A DNA stretch of 17,757 nucleotides from Candidatus Ancillula prorhinotermitis (GTDB taxonomy: Bacteria; Actinomycetota; Actinomycetes; Actinomycetales; Bifidobacteriaceae). Below the pieces are notes generated by a model. The model had not been told where the DNA came from, searched no databases, and saw only the letters and a program-made list of their open reading frames with translations. The stretch is taken from contig JAITGF010000004.1 of NCBI GenBank assembly GCA_031280795.1, forward strand, positions 1 through 17,757. Direction: 5' to 3'. Below, one piece after another: positions 1-7,578 of this stretch (position 1 is the first letter of the stretch; each line of letters starts with the position of its first letter). The position numbers and the translations under genes are program-made.

Positions 1-33
1 TTTTCAAAATAAACTTTGAGGTAGTTTGGAAAA

Positions 34-86
34 TAGATTTATGCTACAATTTGCAAAGCAAATTTTAGTTCCTATAAATAAATCTA
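34..86. repeat. Nested inverted repeat in left intergenic region
   Basis: Outer arms of 9 bp (34-42 TAGATTTAT and 78-86 ATAAATCTA) enclose an inner hairpin with 7-bp arms (48-54 AATTTGC, 58-64 GCAAATT) and a 3-nt loop. The arms are exact. The structure lies downstream of the minus-strand APP1 gene in AT-rich DNA and could end its transcript, but it has no G/C-rich stem followed by a T run. Its role is inference only. Confidence 0.45.
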
Positions 87-135
87 TTGACAACCTAGCG
101 AGCTCTCGGTTCAGGAGCGAGTGTGCCGAAAAGTT

Positions 136-237
136 TCCATTTTGAAACACGTGCAAATCCACAGGTGCTGAGTCCATTTTGAAACACGTGGGAATCTGCA
201 TGTATGGAGTTACTCCCCGAGTGACAGGTGCGGAGTC
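136..237. repeat. Short direct repeats, two families
   Basis: The 18-mer TCCATTTTGAAACACGTG occurs exactly at 136-153 and 173-190, 37 bp apart. A second unit, ACAGGTGCTGAGTC (161-174), recurs with one mismatch at 224-237. The repeats interleave in the non-coding stretch between the window start and the end of the APP1 gene. Nothing else is seen in positions 1-238 apart from the nested inverted repeat. They do not look like CRISPR repeats, because the period is irregular and there are only two copies. Confidence 0.6.
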
Positions 238-238
238 G

Positions 239-1309
239 CTACCCGAGCGATATGCTACTAGCTTCGAATGCTCGGAGTAATTCGTCACCATTTGGCGCCA
301 TGATAGTTGGCGTGGAATTATTCTTAGGGGTTGCCTGCAAGCTAAATGGCAGTACAGAAACCATTGCATGCTGGACAGCTGTTAATTGGCGTATCAAAAT
401 CGCCTTAATTCGTGTAGGATGCAAGTTGGCAATGCGTTGATATATTTCAACATCATGCTGACCATCATCACCGATTAACAACCACTTAACGTTGGGAAAA
501 AGCGAAAGTAAGTCTTCAATGCGGTTGTGCTTATGCAGTTTAGTTGATTCAAAAACTTTAGTGTCATCAGGTCCGATGTCCTGTAAAATTAGCGGCCCAA
601 ACGGTAACTTATTAGTAGTGATGAAGCGCTTCAAGAATCCGTATTGGTTCCATGGTCCTGCCGAAAGGTACACGATAAAACTATTTTGATACTTCTCCAA
701 AAGTGAATCTAGCAGTTTTGGCATACCTTTAACGACACTCCGCTTAAACGGCGATGCAAAAAGCAAATTCTTCAAAGCAGTAAGTTTACTTGGAACGTTA
801 GAGACTAGTACTGTATCATCAACGTCGCAAATAATACCAGTGGCATCGTTTTGAGATACGATCAAAGCATTCGTGCTGGCAATTCCGAAATCACTTGGTA
901 AGGATGATCGAACCACTTTTTTCTTATTCCTATGCCCAATGACATAGGTTGTAGCTAATTTTATAGTCAGTTTATGCCACCCAGGTTTAAGATTATGGTT
1001 GACTTGCTTTATAACATAGCCTCCACGATCAGTAGTTAGTCGGCAACCCACATTTTCTCCGGGCAGCATTACGTCTATATTTGCCCCGGGAGCTTGGCTG
1101 GTGAAAAAACTACGAAACCCTCTTGATAAAACATGGTTTATTTTGGCTTTACGTACCAACAGAACGCGCAATTGAATTAGCAAACTAGTCTCACTACCGA
1201 TTGATGTGTAAGGTATGATTGCTAGTTTGTATCCAAAATGCTTTATCAGCACGCGGTTTTTCGACCTCGTCCAACTGTCTTCTAAGTTTTTCAGCGCTTT
1301 TCTAATCAT
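239..1309 (-). CDS. APP1-type phosphatidate phosphatase (DUF2183 family)
   Basis: The 356-residue protein carries the hallmarks of the APP1 catalytic domain, a HAD-like Mg2+-dependent phosphatase fold that converts phosphatidate to diacylglycerol in yeast App1. The DxDxT motif is seen as DVDDT at residues 162-166, followed by LSAGPWNQYGFL around 215-226 and the distal acidic motif GDDGQHD at 280-286. A less conserved N-terminal part of about 155 residues precedes it, and a tail of about 45 residues follows residue 310. There is no signal peptide and no clear membrane segment. The start codon overlaps the cdsA stop as ATGA and has no Shine-Dalgarno sequence, so translation is probably coupled to cdsA. 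Known from the family: phosphatase activity on phosphatidate in fungi. Inferred: the same substrate here, which would make it a competitor of CdsA for phosphatidate. Confidence 0.8.
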   Translation of the reverse strand: MIRKALKNLEDSWTRSKNRVLIKHFGYKLAIIPYTSIGSETSLLIQLRVLLVRKAKINHVLSRGFRSFFTSQAPGANIDVMLPGENVGCRLTTDRGGYVIKQVNHNLKPGWHKLTIKLATTYVIGHRNKKKVVRSSLPSDFGIASTNALIVSQNDATGIICDVDDTVLVSNVPSKLTALKNLLFASPFKRSVVKGMPKLLDSLLEKYQNSFIVYLSAGPWNQYGFLKRFITTNKLPFGPLILQDIGPDDTKVFESTKLHKHNRIEDLLSLFPNVKWLLIGDDGQHDVEIYQRIANLHPTRIKAILIRQLTAVQHAMVSVLPFSLQATPKNNSTPTIMAPNGDELLRAFEASSISLG

Positions 1310-2115
1310 AATGTGTACAAGATGAAGTAATACATAATAGGCCCTAATAGCAATATGGAATCCATCCTGTCTAACATACCTCCATGCCCCGGTAAGATTC
1401 CACCAATATCTTTAATGTTTACGTCGCGCTTAATCACCGACTCTGTCAAATCTCCGAACGTTCCGATTGAAACTGCCAAAATAGTGAACACCAAAGGCCA
1501 CCACCAAAGGCCTGCGAAATAGATATTCCCAAAAACAAAATATGTATAGATATAGGTGATGATTAGCGTAAATACAAATGATCCAATTAACCCTTCGACT
1601 GTCTTCTTTGGTGATATAACTGGTGCCATTTTAGTTTTACCGAACTTCATGCCGACGAGAAGCCCGAAAGTATCAGAAGAGACCACTGCGATGAAAATAA
1701 GTAGCAGCTTCAAAGGACCATCATGCTCATCACAGGCTATAGCCACCAAAAATGATAGCATCAGTGGCAGGTATGAAAGTACGAAAATGCCTGAAGTGTA
1801 CGAGCAATGCCTTTCGTGGACTGTACGCTCGAAGGAGGCGTAGAGAATTATACACACGCACCCCACAATATAGGTAATCATCATTCGATCTAGCCCCCAA
1901 TATGTGGAATACATCATCATGACCGAAGCGATGGAAACTATCAACACCGGGCAAATGATATCAGCCTTTTTGAACGCAACTGCTAGCTCCCAAATCGCTA
2001 TCAAGCATGCAATGCCAAGCACAGTGCAAATAGCCAAGGGGTGCCAGAATACTGAGGCGATGACAATCCCACCTAGGACTAGCCCAGTTAGAATTGACTT
2101 GCCCATATCGCGCAT
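1306..2115 (-). CDS. cdsA: Phosphatidate cytidylyltransferase (CDP-diacylglycerol synthase)
   Basis: This integral membrane enzyme makes CDP-diacylglycerol from phosphatidate and CTP, the entry point to phosphatidylglycerol, cardiolipin and phosphatidylinositol. The 269-residue protein is almost wholly hydrophobic with several membrane segments. It ends in the CDS signature at residues 229-253, with KR, K-D, PGHGG and DR-x-D all present. Conserved SPKKTVEG lies around residues 169-176. Length fits the family. The start at 2115 lies one base after the frr stop, and frr codons supply the GAGG-like ribosome binding sequence. A second in-frame ATG three codons on is possible. The stop overlaps the start of the APP1 gene by four bases, so frr, cdsA and the phosphatase form one tight operon. 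Confidence 0.95.
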   Translation of the reverse strand: MRDMGKSILTGLVLGGIVIASVFWHPLAICTVLGIACLIAIWELAVAFKKADIICPVLIVSIASVMMMYSTYWGLDRMMITYIVGCVCIILYASFERTVHERHCSYTSGIFVLSYLPLMLSFLVAIACDEHDGPLKLLLIFIAVVSSDTFGLLVGMKFGKTKMAPVISPKKTVEGLIGSFVFTLIITYIYTYFVFGNIYFAGLWWWPLVFTILAVSIGTFGDLTESVIKRDVNIKDIGGILPGHGGMLDRMDSILLLGPIMYYFILYTL

Positions 2116-2116
2116 T

Positions 2117-2674
2117 TTAGACCTCGGAAATCTCTATTTCTTTATGCTGAAGTAGGCTGTCAATGGTTTCACTAGTAGATTTAGTGTTCTTTTCAATATC
2201 ATCTTTACCACGCTTACCGTCATCTTCAGAAATCTCTTTATCTTTTACCATTTTGTCAAGTGCATCGATAGCTTTATGGCGCACAGAGCGAAGGGCAACC
2301 TTACTTTCTTCTGCTCGCACCTTAGCAAGCTTCACGTATTCTTGACGGCGGTCGCTAGTCATTTCAGGCAGTGTGACGCGAATCTGGTCACCTTCACGCT
2401 GCGGGTTAACGCCGAGATCGGAATCAGCTAAACCTTTTGTGATTGCATCAATTGCCCCCTTGTCGAATGGGGTGACCATAATCACACGGTTCTCAGGCAC
2501 ATTGAATGATGCAAGCTGCTGAATCGGCGTAGGTGTGCCGTAGTAGCTTGCTGTAACCCCCGCGAAAAGCGCTGGATTAGCTCGCCCAGTTCGTATCCCT
2601 GCAAACTGCTCTTTGGTGTGCTCGATTACACCTTCCATTTTGGCTTTTGCATCCTTAATCACATCTTCAACCAT
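2117..2674 (-). CDS. frr: Ribosome recycling factor
   Basis: RRF splits the post-termination ribosome together with EF-G so that subunits can be reused. The 185-residue length matches the family. The N-terminal helix holds the conserved stretch GIRTGRANPALF (about residues 26-37), followed by PIQQLASFNVPENR and the basic segment TSDRRQEYVKLAK that belongs to the three-helix bundle. The C-terminal helix contains the KDDIEKNTK-type region near the end. The start is preceded by AAAGGTAGG about seven bases upstream, a good ribosome binding site, 17 nt after the pyrH stop. Its place between pyrH and cdsA is the usual bacterial order. Confidence 0.97.
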   Translation of the reverse strand: MVEDVIKDAKAKMEGVIEHTKEQFAGIRTGRANPALFAGVTASYYGTPTPIQQLASFNVPENRVIMVTPFDKGAIDAITKGLADSDLGVNPQREGDQIRVTLPEMTSDRRQEYVKLAKVRAEESKVALRSVRHKAIDALDKMVKDKEISEDDGKRGKDDIEKNTKSTSETIDSLLQHKEIEISEV

Positions 2675-2691
2675 TTTTCCTACCTTTCATA

Positions 2692-3462
2692 TCACACGCG
2701 TTCATTGACTGACGTGCCTTCTTTTACTAATGTTCCTAATTGTTTTCCCGAATCGTCTAGAGCGAATTTACCCCCTCTAAGCGCTTTGGTTACGTTTCCA
2801 GGACCGTCTAGGCCAAAAACGCGCATATCCATATCGTTTGTGCGCGCTAACGAAAGTGCTGCCGCATCCATCACCTGGAGATTATTCACCAACGCATCGG
2901 TGTACGTAAGGTGATCCAACTTTTTAGCGTTAGGGTTTTTGCGTGGGTCAGAATCATAAACACCATCGACACCATTCTTGCCCATCAAAACGCATTCACA
3001 CTCCATTTCAAGCGCGCGCTGAATCGCAACAGTATCCGTGGAGAAGTATGGCATGCCGGCACCAGCGCCAAATACGACTACACGACCCTTTTGCATGTGC
3101 CGCACTGCCTTGAGGGGGATGTAGGCTTCAGCCACTTGACCCATTGCTATAGCAGTCTGCACACGGGTGTCGACGCCGATTTGCTCGAGGAACTCCTGAA
3201 GTGCGATACAGTTCATCACAGTGCCAAGCATGCCCATATAGTCACCACGATTACGATCCATTCCAGCAGCAGAAAGCTCTTCGCCACGGAAGAAGTTACC
3301 GCCTCCGACAACGATGCAAACCTGAACACTCTCCTGCCCGTCCGTTGGGGATACAGCCTCTTTTATCTCTCCGGCGATGCGTTTAATGACAGCAATATCT
3401 ATACCGACCTTGCCGGCACCAAACGCTTCACCAGACAGCTTTAATAAAACACGTCTAGTCAT
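2692..3462 (-). CDS. pyrH: Uridylate kinase (UMP kinase)
   Basis: PyrH phosphorylates UMP to UDP with ATP, the first committed step from UMP to UTP and CTP. It belongs to the amino-acid kinase fold and is hexameric in bacteria. Visible motifs: [10 protein letters not shown] at the N terminus for phosphate binding, [10 protein letters not shown] (about residues 50-60), the [13 protein letters not shown] segment, and [15 protein letters not shown] around residues 150-165. The 256-residue length is slightly above the usual 235-245, mainly through a C-terminal extension. The start at 3462 fits the family N terminus. It lies about seven bases after a TATACT -10 element with no ribosome binding site, so the mRNA is probably leaderless. 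The gene can therefore be transcribed apart from rpsB-tsf even though only 46 nt separate it from tsf. Confidence 0.97.
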   Translation of the reverse strand: MTRRVLLKLSGEAFGAGKVGIDIAVIKRIAGEIKEAVSPTDGQESVQVCIVVGGGNFFRGEELSAAGMDRNRGDYMGMLGTVMNCIALQEFLEQIGVDTRVQTAIAMGQVAEAYIPLKAVRHMQKGRVVVFGAGAGMPYFSTDTVAIQRALEMECECVLMGKNGVDGVYDSDPRKNPNAKKLDHLTYTDALVNNLQVMDAAALSLARTNDMDMRVFGLDGPGNVTKALRGGKFALDDSGKQLGTLVKEGTSVNERV

Positions 3463-3469
3463 ATATCAT

Positions 3470-3498
3470 AGTATACCACACATAGACTGTGCGTGCAT
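3470..3498 (-). promoter_or_regulatory. Promoter of pyrH, extended -10
   Basis: On the minus strand the -10 element TATACT (3475-3470) is preceded directly by TGG (3478-3476), giving an extended -10. ATGCACGCA (3498-3490) sits where a -35 would stand but does not match TTGACA. The same arrangement with identical spacing occurs upstream of tig. The pyrH ATG is eight bases past the hexamer, which suggests a leaderless transcript. Seen directly; use in vivo is inference. Confidence 0.6.
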
Positions 3499-3508
3499 AC
3501 CTATAGAA

Positions 3509-4363
3509 TTACTCGCCGCCTACCAAAAAGCCGATATAGTCTTCAATAGTCGCACCGTTAAGAATGCTCTTGATGGTGGGCTGACCGTCATCGAGACCGA
3601 AATGCTGCTCTGAAAGCACGTTCTGCTTGTAGAACGAACGCATAAAGCCTTCGATGATTTTCGGCATAATATTATCAGGCTTACCGGCATTTTTAGCTCG
3701 TGCAACGCGCTCTTCAGAGTCAAGAACTTCTTTAGGCACATCTGCAATATCCTTATATGGGAATGAACCGTTAATTGCCAAAGGCCCTGAAAGGTGGGTG
3801 GCAATGCGCGAAGCGATAGCCTCATCGCCACCGTTTAGAGCCACCAAAACGCCTACATATGGTGGAAGCGCGGGGTCCTTCTTGTGCAGATACTGACCGA
3901 CGACTTCACCTTCGACTTTGCCTACGCTTTTGAGCACGATATTTTCGCGAAGCTTAGTGCCAGCAATATCTTCAATCGCAGCAGCGACTGAATCATGTTT
4001 AGCGGTCTTAGCCTTCAAACCGTCTTCAACGCTTGAAGCATCTGCCTCCACAATCGCATCGAGAACTTCTTCAGCTAGAGCGATGAAGTCATCCGATTTA
4101 GCAACAAAGTCAGTTTCAGAGTTAAGCTCGATCAAGTAGCCTACCTGACCTGCTTTCGAATCAATCACTTTCGCAGCTACCAGACCTTCAGCGGTAACCC
4201 TTTCGCCACGTTTAGCAGCAGCTTTCGCGCCAGCTACACGTAAAACCTCAATCGCGCTCGCCTTATCGCCCTTGGCTTCATCAAGCGCTTTCTTTACATC
4301 GAGCATACCTGCGCCGGTAAGCTCACGAATTTCTTTTATATCTGCAGCAGTATAGTTTGCCAT
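3509..4363 (-). CDS. tsf: Elongation factor Ts
   Basis: EF-Ts exchanges GDP for GTP on EF-Tu during translation elongation. The 284-residue protein has the N-terminal UBA-like domain with IKEIRELTGAGMLDVKKAL (about residues 9-27), followed by the family motif TDFVAKSDDFIALA (about residues 83-96) that contacts the EF-Tu G domain, and then the repeated core subdomains. Length is normal for actinobacteria. The ATG at 4363 follows a clear AAAGGA ribosome binding site. It is downstream of rpsB by 97 nt, in the standard order. Confidence 0.97.
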   Translation of the reverse strand: MANYTAADIKEIRELTGAGMLDVKKALDEAKGDKASAIEVLRVAGAKAAAKRGERVTAEGLVAAKVIDSKAGQVGYLIELNSETDFVAKSDDFIALAEEVLDAIVEADASSVEDGLKAKTAKHDSVAAAIEDIAGTKLRENIVLKSVGKVEGEVVGQYLHKKDPALPPYVGVLVALNGGDEAIASRIATHLSGPLAINGSFPYKDIADVPKEVLDSEERVARAKNAGKPDNIMPKIIEGFMRSFYKQNVLSEQHFGLDDGQPTIKSILNGATIEDYIGFLVGGE

Positions 4364-4460
4364 TATTTCCTTTCGTTTTATTGTGCATCTACTTAAACTT
4401 TAGAGCCACTAGTCAAAGTATCATTGACTTGCAGCGTCTAGCATTAAATCACTTCAGCGA
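4364..4460 (-). other. rpsB-tsf intergenic spacer with hairpin
   Basis: The 97-nt spacer holds an inverted repeat, AGTCAA at 4411-4416 and TTGACT at 4424-4429, with a 7-nt loop. Such spacers often tune EF-Ts output relative to S2. No T run follows on the minus strand, so a strong terminator is unlikely. No convincing promoter is seen. Confidence 0.3.
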
Positions 4461-5255
4461 CTAGCCGTTGTGCGTGAGAAGCTCACGCTCCCACTCGGCC
4501 AACTCTTCACCTTCGGCTTCTAGAGCAGCTACTTTATCTGCTTCCTGAGTTTGAGCAGGCGCTTTAGAGCGGTCAAGTAAACCGGCTGCTACAGCATCAG
4601 CGATGGTCTTAGTGATTAAATCAACTGCGCGGATTGCATCGTCATTGCCTGGAATCGGGAAGTCGATGACGTCTGGGTCAACGTTAGTATCAGCGATTGC
4701 AATCACAGGAATGCCGAGCTTTTTGGCTTCGTCGATTGCGAGATGCTCTTTATTAGTATCCACGATGAAGATAGCGCTTGGCAGACGGTGCACATCTTTA
4801 ATGCCACCTAGCACCTTCGCTAGCTTATCTTTTTCGCGCTCAAGTAGCAAAAGCTCTTTCTTCGTAAAGCTTGTGCCACTAGCACTTGAGAAATTCATGC
4901 CCTCTAGATCTTTTAGGCGCCCTAGACGCTTAGAGATAGTTGAGAAGTTCGTAAGTAAGCCACCTAACCAACGCTCTGATACGTATGGCTGGCCAACACG
5001 TGTCGCCTGAGCTGCGATAACGTTTTGTGCTTGGCGCTTTGTGCCTACAAATCGGATTGACCCACCTTTTGCCACAGTATCTTTAACGTAATCAAACACA
5101 GTGTTTAGAGCTTCGACAGTCTGCTCTAAGTCAATGATGTAGATACCATTTCTTTGCGTTAGAATAAAGCGCTTCATCTTAGGGTTCCAGCGCTTAGTTT
5201 GATGCCCGAAGTGGACACCTGCTTCAAGCAAATCGCTTGTAGTTAGTTTTGACAT
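4461..5255 (-). CDS. rpsB: 30S ribosomal protein S2
   Basis: S2 binds the small subunit between head and body and is needed for S1 binding and mRNA handling. The protein has 264 residues. It opens with [23 protein letters not shown] (family hallmark, about residues 9-31) and continues with [20 protein letters not shown] and [11 protein letters not shown], all at expected places. The C-terminal region [29 protein letters not shown] is likewise canonical, followed by a short acidic tail of actinobacterial type. The start is preceded by AAAGAAAGG. A consensus promoter lies about 130 nt upstream, leaving a long leader suited to the autogenous control known for rpsB in other bacteria. Confidence 0.98.
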   Translation of the reverse strand: MSKLTTSDLLEAGVHFGHQTKRWNPKMKRFILTQRNGIYIIDLEQTVEALNTVFDYVKDTVAKGGSIRFVGTKRQAQNVIAAQATRVGQPYVSERWLGGLLTNFSTISKRLGRLKDLEGMNFSSASGTSFTKKELLLLEREKDKLAKVLGGIKDVHRLPSAIFIVDTNKEHLAIDEAKKLGIPVIAIADTNVDPDVIDFPIPGNDDAIRAVDLITKTIADAVAAGLLDRSKAPAQTQEADKVAALEAEGEELAEWERELLTHNG

Positions 5256-5393
5256 ATTGTCACCTTTCTTTTAGTTAGTCCTAGTACGGCGCATCTACCC
5301 ACATCTGATCAAAACCGCACAGCACAAACTATGCATCAATCTAGAACAGACGACAACGAGTGACACGTGACTCCGCACGCGTATTTTAAGCCT
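5256..5393 (-). promoter_or_regulatory. Long 5' leader of rpsB
   Basis: If transcription starts about seven bases after the -10 element (near 5387), the rpsB mRNA carries a leader of about 130 nt. Within it, 5358-5373 can form an imperfect hairpin around the self-complementary CACGTG. I do not recognise a described rpsB leader motif and cannot fold the RNA here. The leader length alone makes regulation plausible. Confidence 0.35.
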
Positions 5394-5422
5394 ATTATAA
5401 CACAAAATCACGAGTCTGTCAA
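5394..5422 (-). promoter_or_regulatory. Promoter of the rpsB operon
   Basis: Perfect housekeeping-sigma consensus on the minus strand: -35 TTGACA (5422-5417), a 17-nt spacer, and -10 TATAAT (5399-5394). It faces away from the rpmB promoter, and the two -35 boxes are 28 nt apart. Confidence 0.9.
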
Positions 5423-5450
5423 GTCGATTTTTGCGGAAAACTTCGGTGAT

Positions 5451-5480
5451 TTGACAAAAAGCGCGTAATTATGGTATAAT
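5451..5480 (+). promoter_or_regulatory. Promoter of rpmB
   Basis: Perfect consensus hexamers, -35 TTGACA (5451-5456) and -10 TATAAT (5475-5480), with an 18-nt spacer, plus a TGG directly before the -10 (extended -10). The predicted start near 5487 leaves a leader of about 36 nt with an AGAAAGGA ribosome binding site. Confidence 0.9.
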
Positions 5481-5522
5481 TGCACTAGTTTGAAGAACTT
5501 TTCAGAAAGGATATTATAGATT

Positions 5523-5723
5523 ATGGCTTCTAAATGCGATATATGTTCGAAAGGACCTGAGTTTGGACACAACGTTTCACACTCACAGGTGAAGACTAAC
5601 CGCCGCTGGAATCCGAACATCCAATCTGTACGTACAGTAATTGGTGGCACTCCTAAGAAGCTTAATGTTTGCACTTCTTGCCTGAAAGCCGGTAAAGTTC
5701 AGCGCCGTAATAACCGCGGCTAA
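5523..5723 (+). CDS. rpmB: 50S ribosomal protein L28, zinc-binding form
   Basis: L28 is a small protein of the large subunit. The 66-residue sequence starts with MASKCDIC and contains KTNRRWNPNIQSVR and LNVCTSCLKAGKVQR. The two Cys pairs (C5/C8 and the CTSC pair near residue 51) show this is the zinc-ribbon (C+) form rather than the zinc-independent paralogue that some actinobacteria induce under zinc starvation. The start follows AGAAAGGA. No terminator is evident in the 90 nt before the next gene, which contain a 10-bp direct repeat GAATCGCTTA (5738-5747 and 5761-5770), so the acyl-CoA ligase gene may be read from the same promoter. Confidence 0.97.
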   Translation: MASKCDICSKGPEFGHNVSHSQVKTNRRWNPNIQSVRTVIGGTPKKLNVCTSCLKAGKVQRRNNRG

Positions 5724-5813
5724 TTTAAGTTTACCCAGAATCGCTTATCAGCCTATCTCCGAATCGCTTAACTGCACTCATTAGATAGCTTCACGTAAGG
5801 ATACTTGTAGTAA

Positions 5814-7577
5814 ATGATTTCGAATCTCTATTCATTACTTGACTCGCGTATTGAGCGTTTATCAACAGCGCTTTTCGAATATAAGGACTCCAAAAACACT
5901 TGGAAATCCGTCTCCCCTAGTGATTTTAAGCTTGACGTTGACAAGATTGCTGCCGGTCTGCTGTCTCTTGGGGTCAAAAAGGGTGAGAGCGTTGCCATAA
6001 TTTCACCTACATCTTACGAATGGGTATGCCTTGACTTTGCAATACTTTCCATCGGTGCTGTAGTGGTGCCTGTGTACGAAACATCTTCTCCCGCCCAGAT
6101 CAAACATATCCTGACTGATTCAAATTCCAAATATGCGTTCGTTTGGGATAGTGCTATATTTGAGCATGTTGACAGCATCTCTGACCAAGTACCGGAGCTC
6201 ATCAACACTTATGTGCTTGACCGAGGCGCTCTTGAGTATATAAAGAGTCTCGGGGAGAAGGTTGAAGCTGATGCGCTTTTGGAGGTGCAAAATAGCGTCG
6301 AATCCCATGAATTAGCTACTATCGTCTACACTTCAGGGTCCACAGGAGCCCCCAAAGGCGTGGAGCTTAGTCACAAGAACTTCCTCTCGATTACCGAGTC
6401 TGGACTAGAAAGCGTACCAGAATTACTGATGCGCGAAAACGCCCGCTTGCTGCTATTCTTACCACTAGCACACGTGTTTGCACGCTTTTTGGGCTATGTT
6501 GCAGTGGCTGGAACCACCACTATGGGGATAGTTTCTAATGTGTCCACACTACTCAAAGACCTCGACCACTTCAAGCCGACTTACCTACTTGGTGTGCCGC
6601 GCATATTTGAAAAAGTGTACAATGCATCTAGCCAAAAAGCTGGCATCGGCATCAAGGGAAAGCTCTTCAAAGACGCTGCAAAAGTGGCGGTTGAAGTGTC
6701 GAAATTGATGCAAGACGGCAAGCAAGTGCCCGCAGGCATTAAAGCCAAACACGCACTTTACACAAAGCTTGTCTATAGTAAAATCTTACATGCACTAGGC
6801 GGTGCGTGCGAGTACGCGGTTTCGGGGGGCGCTGGAATTAACCCAGAGCTTGCACATTTCTTCACCGGCGCAGGTCTGCCGATCTTAGAGGGGTATGGCT
6901 TGACTGAAACTGCTGCGCCGGCGCTAGTCAACCGAGTTGGAGCGAATAAAATCGGTAGCATCGGCTTACCACTAGAAGGCGTTGAAGTGCGCATTGACGA
7001 TGATGGCGAAGTATTAATCAAGTCGGACTCTTTGATGATGGGATACCGAAACCTACCTGAAGAAACTGCCAATACCATGGAGAACGACTGGCTTAAAACT
7101 GGGGACCTTGGAGTAATGCATGAAAGCGGGCACGTTTCAATCACTGGGCGCAAAAAAGACTTGATTGTGACTGCTGGTGGCAAAAACGTCTCTCCGACTC
7201 CGCTCGAAGAAGCAATTTCAGCAAACCCTATCATCTCCGCTTGTGTCATCGTCGGCGAAAATAGGCCTTTCATCGGTGCGTTGATTACTCTTGATACTGA
7301 CAATCTTCGCCATTTTCTAAAAACGCACAGTCTAGACGCGAGTATTCCTATTACTGAAGCGAGAGATCTACCACTCGTCAAAGCAGAAATCGACCACAGT
7401 ATCGCAAAGGCAAATCGCCTGGTTTCAAAAGCTGAGTCGATTCGCAAATACACAGTTCTCGAAGAAGACTTTACTGAAGCAAACGGTCAGCTCACCCCGT
7501 CAATGAAAGTGCGACGCCAGGAAGTAGTACGAATCAATGCGGATATCATTGAGCGGGAAATTTACCGGAGAAGATAA
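5814..7577 (+). CDS. Long-chain fatty acid-CoA ligase (FadD15-like, AMP-binding)
   Basis: The enzyme activates a fatty acid as acyl-AMP and transfers it to CoA. The 587-residue protein has the adenylate-forming signature set: phosphate loop YTSGSTGAPKG (172-182), LPLAHVFAR (about 216-224), YGLTETAAP (361-369), KTGDLG (428-433), GRKKDLIVTAGGKNVSP (445-461), and a C-terminal LTPSMKVRR in which the lysine is the expected catalytic residue of the mobile domain. The pattern fits the actinobacterial FadD15/long-chain type. The ATG at 5814 has an AAGGA about ten bases upstream. The gene lies 90 nt after rpmB and is followed directly by an esterase gene, which suggests a joint role in acyl handling, either uptake of exogenous fatty acids or recycling. 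Chain-length preference cannot be read from the sequence. Confidence 0.9.
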   Translation: MISNLYSLLDSRIERLSTALFEYKDSKNTWKSVSPSDFKLDVDKIAAGLLSLGVKKGESVAIISPTSYEWVCLDFAILSIGAVVVPVYETSSPAQIKHILTDSNSKYAFVWDSAIFEHVDSISDQVPELINTYVLDRGALEYIKSLGEKVEADALLEVQNSVESHELATIVYTSGSTGAPKGVELSHKNFLSITESGLESVPELLMRENARLLLFLPLAHVFARFLGYVAVAGTTTMGIVSNVSTLLKDLDHFKPTYLLGVPRIFEKVYNASSQKAGIGIKGKLFKDAAKVAVEVSKLMQDGKQVPAGIKAKHALYTKLVYSKILHALGGACEYAVSGGAGINPELAHFFTGAGLPILEGYGLTETAAPALVNRVGANKIGSIGLPLEGVEVRIDDDGEVLIKSDSLMMGYRNLPEETANTMENDWLKTGDLGVMHESGHVSITGRKKDLIVTAGGKNVSPTPLEEAISANPIISACVIVGENRPFIGALITLDTDNLRHFLKTHSLDASIPITEARDLPLVKAEIDHSIAKANRLVSKAESIRKYTVLEEDFTEANGQLTPSMKVRRQEVVRINADIIEREIYRRR

Positions 7578-7578
7578 T

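Noticed and set aside
136..190. CRISPR array suspected from the repeated 18-mer
   Set aside because: There are only two copies, one 19-bp spacer, no leader and no cas genes.
4..369. Minus-strand open frame of 121 residues at the left edge
   Set aside because: It overlaps the end of the APP1 gene in another frame, includes the repeat region, and resembles no family.
219..5373. Similarity between CGAGTGACAGGTG near 219 and CGAGTGACACGTG near 5357
   Set aside because: A 13-mer with one mismatch is expected many times by chance in a window of this size.
6773..7453. Minus-strand open frame of 226 residues opposite the acyl-CoA ligase gene
   Set aside because: It is a shadow of a well-conserved gene and has no recognisable domain or ribosome binding site.
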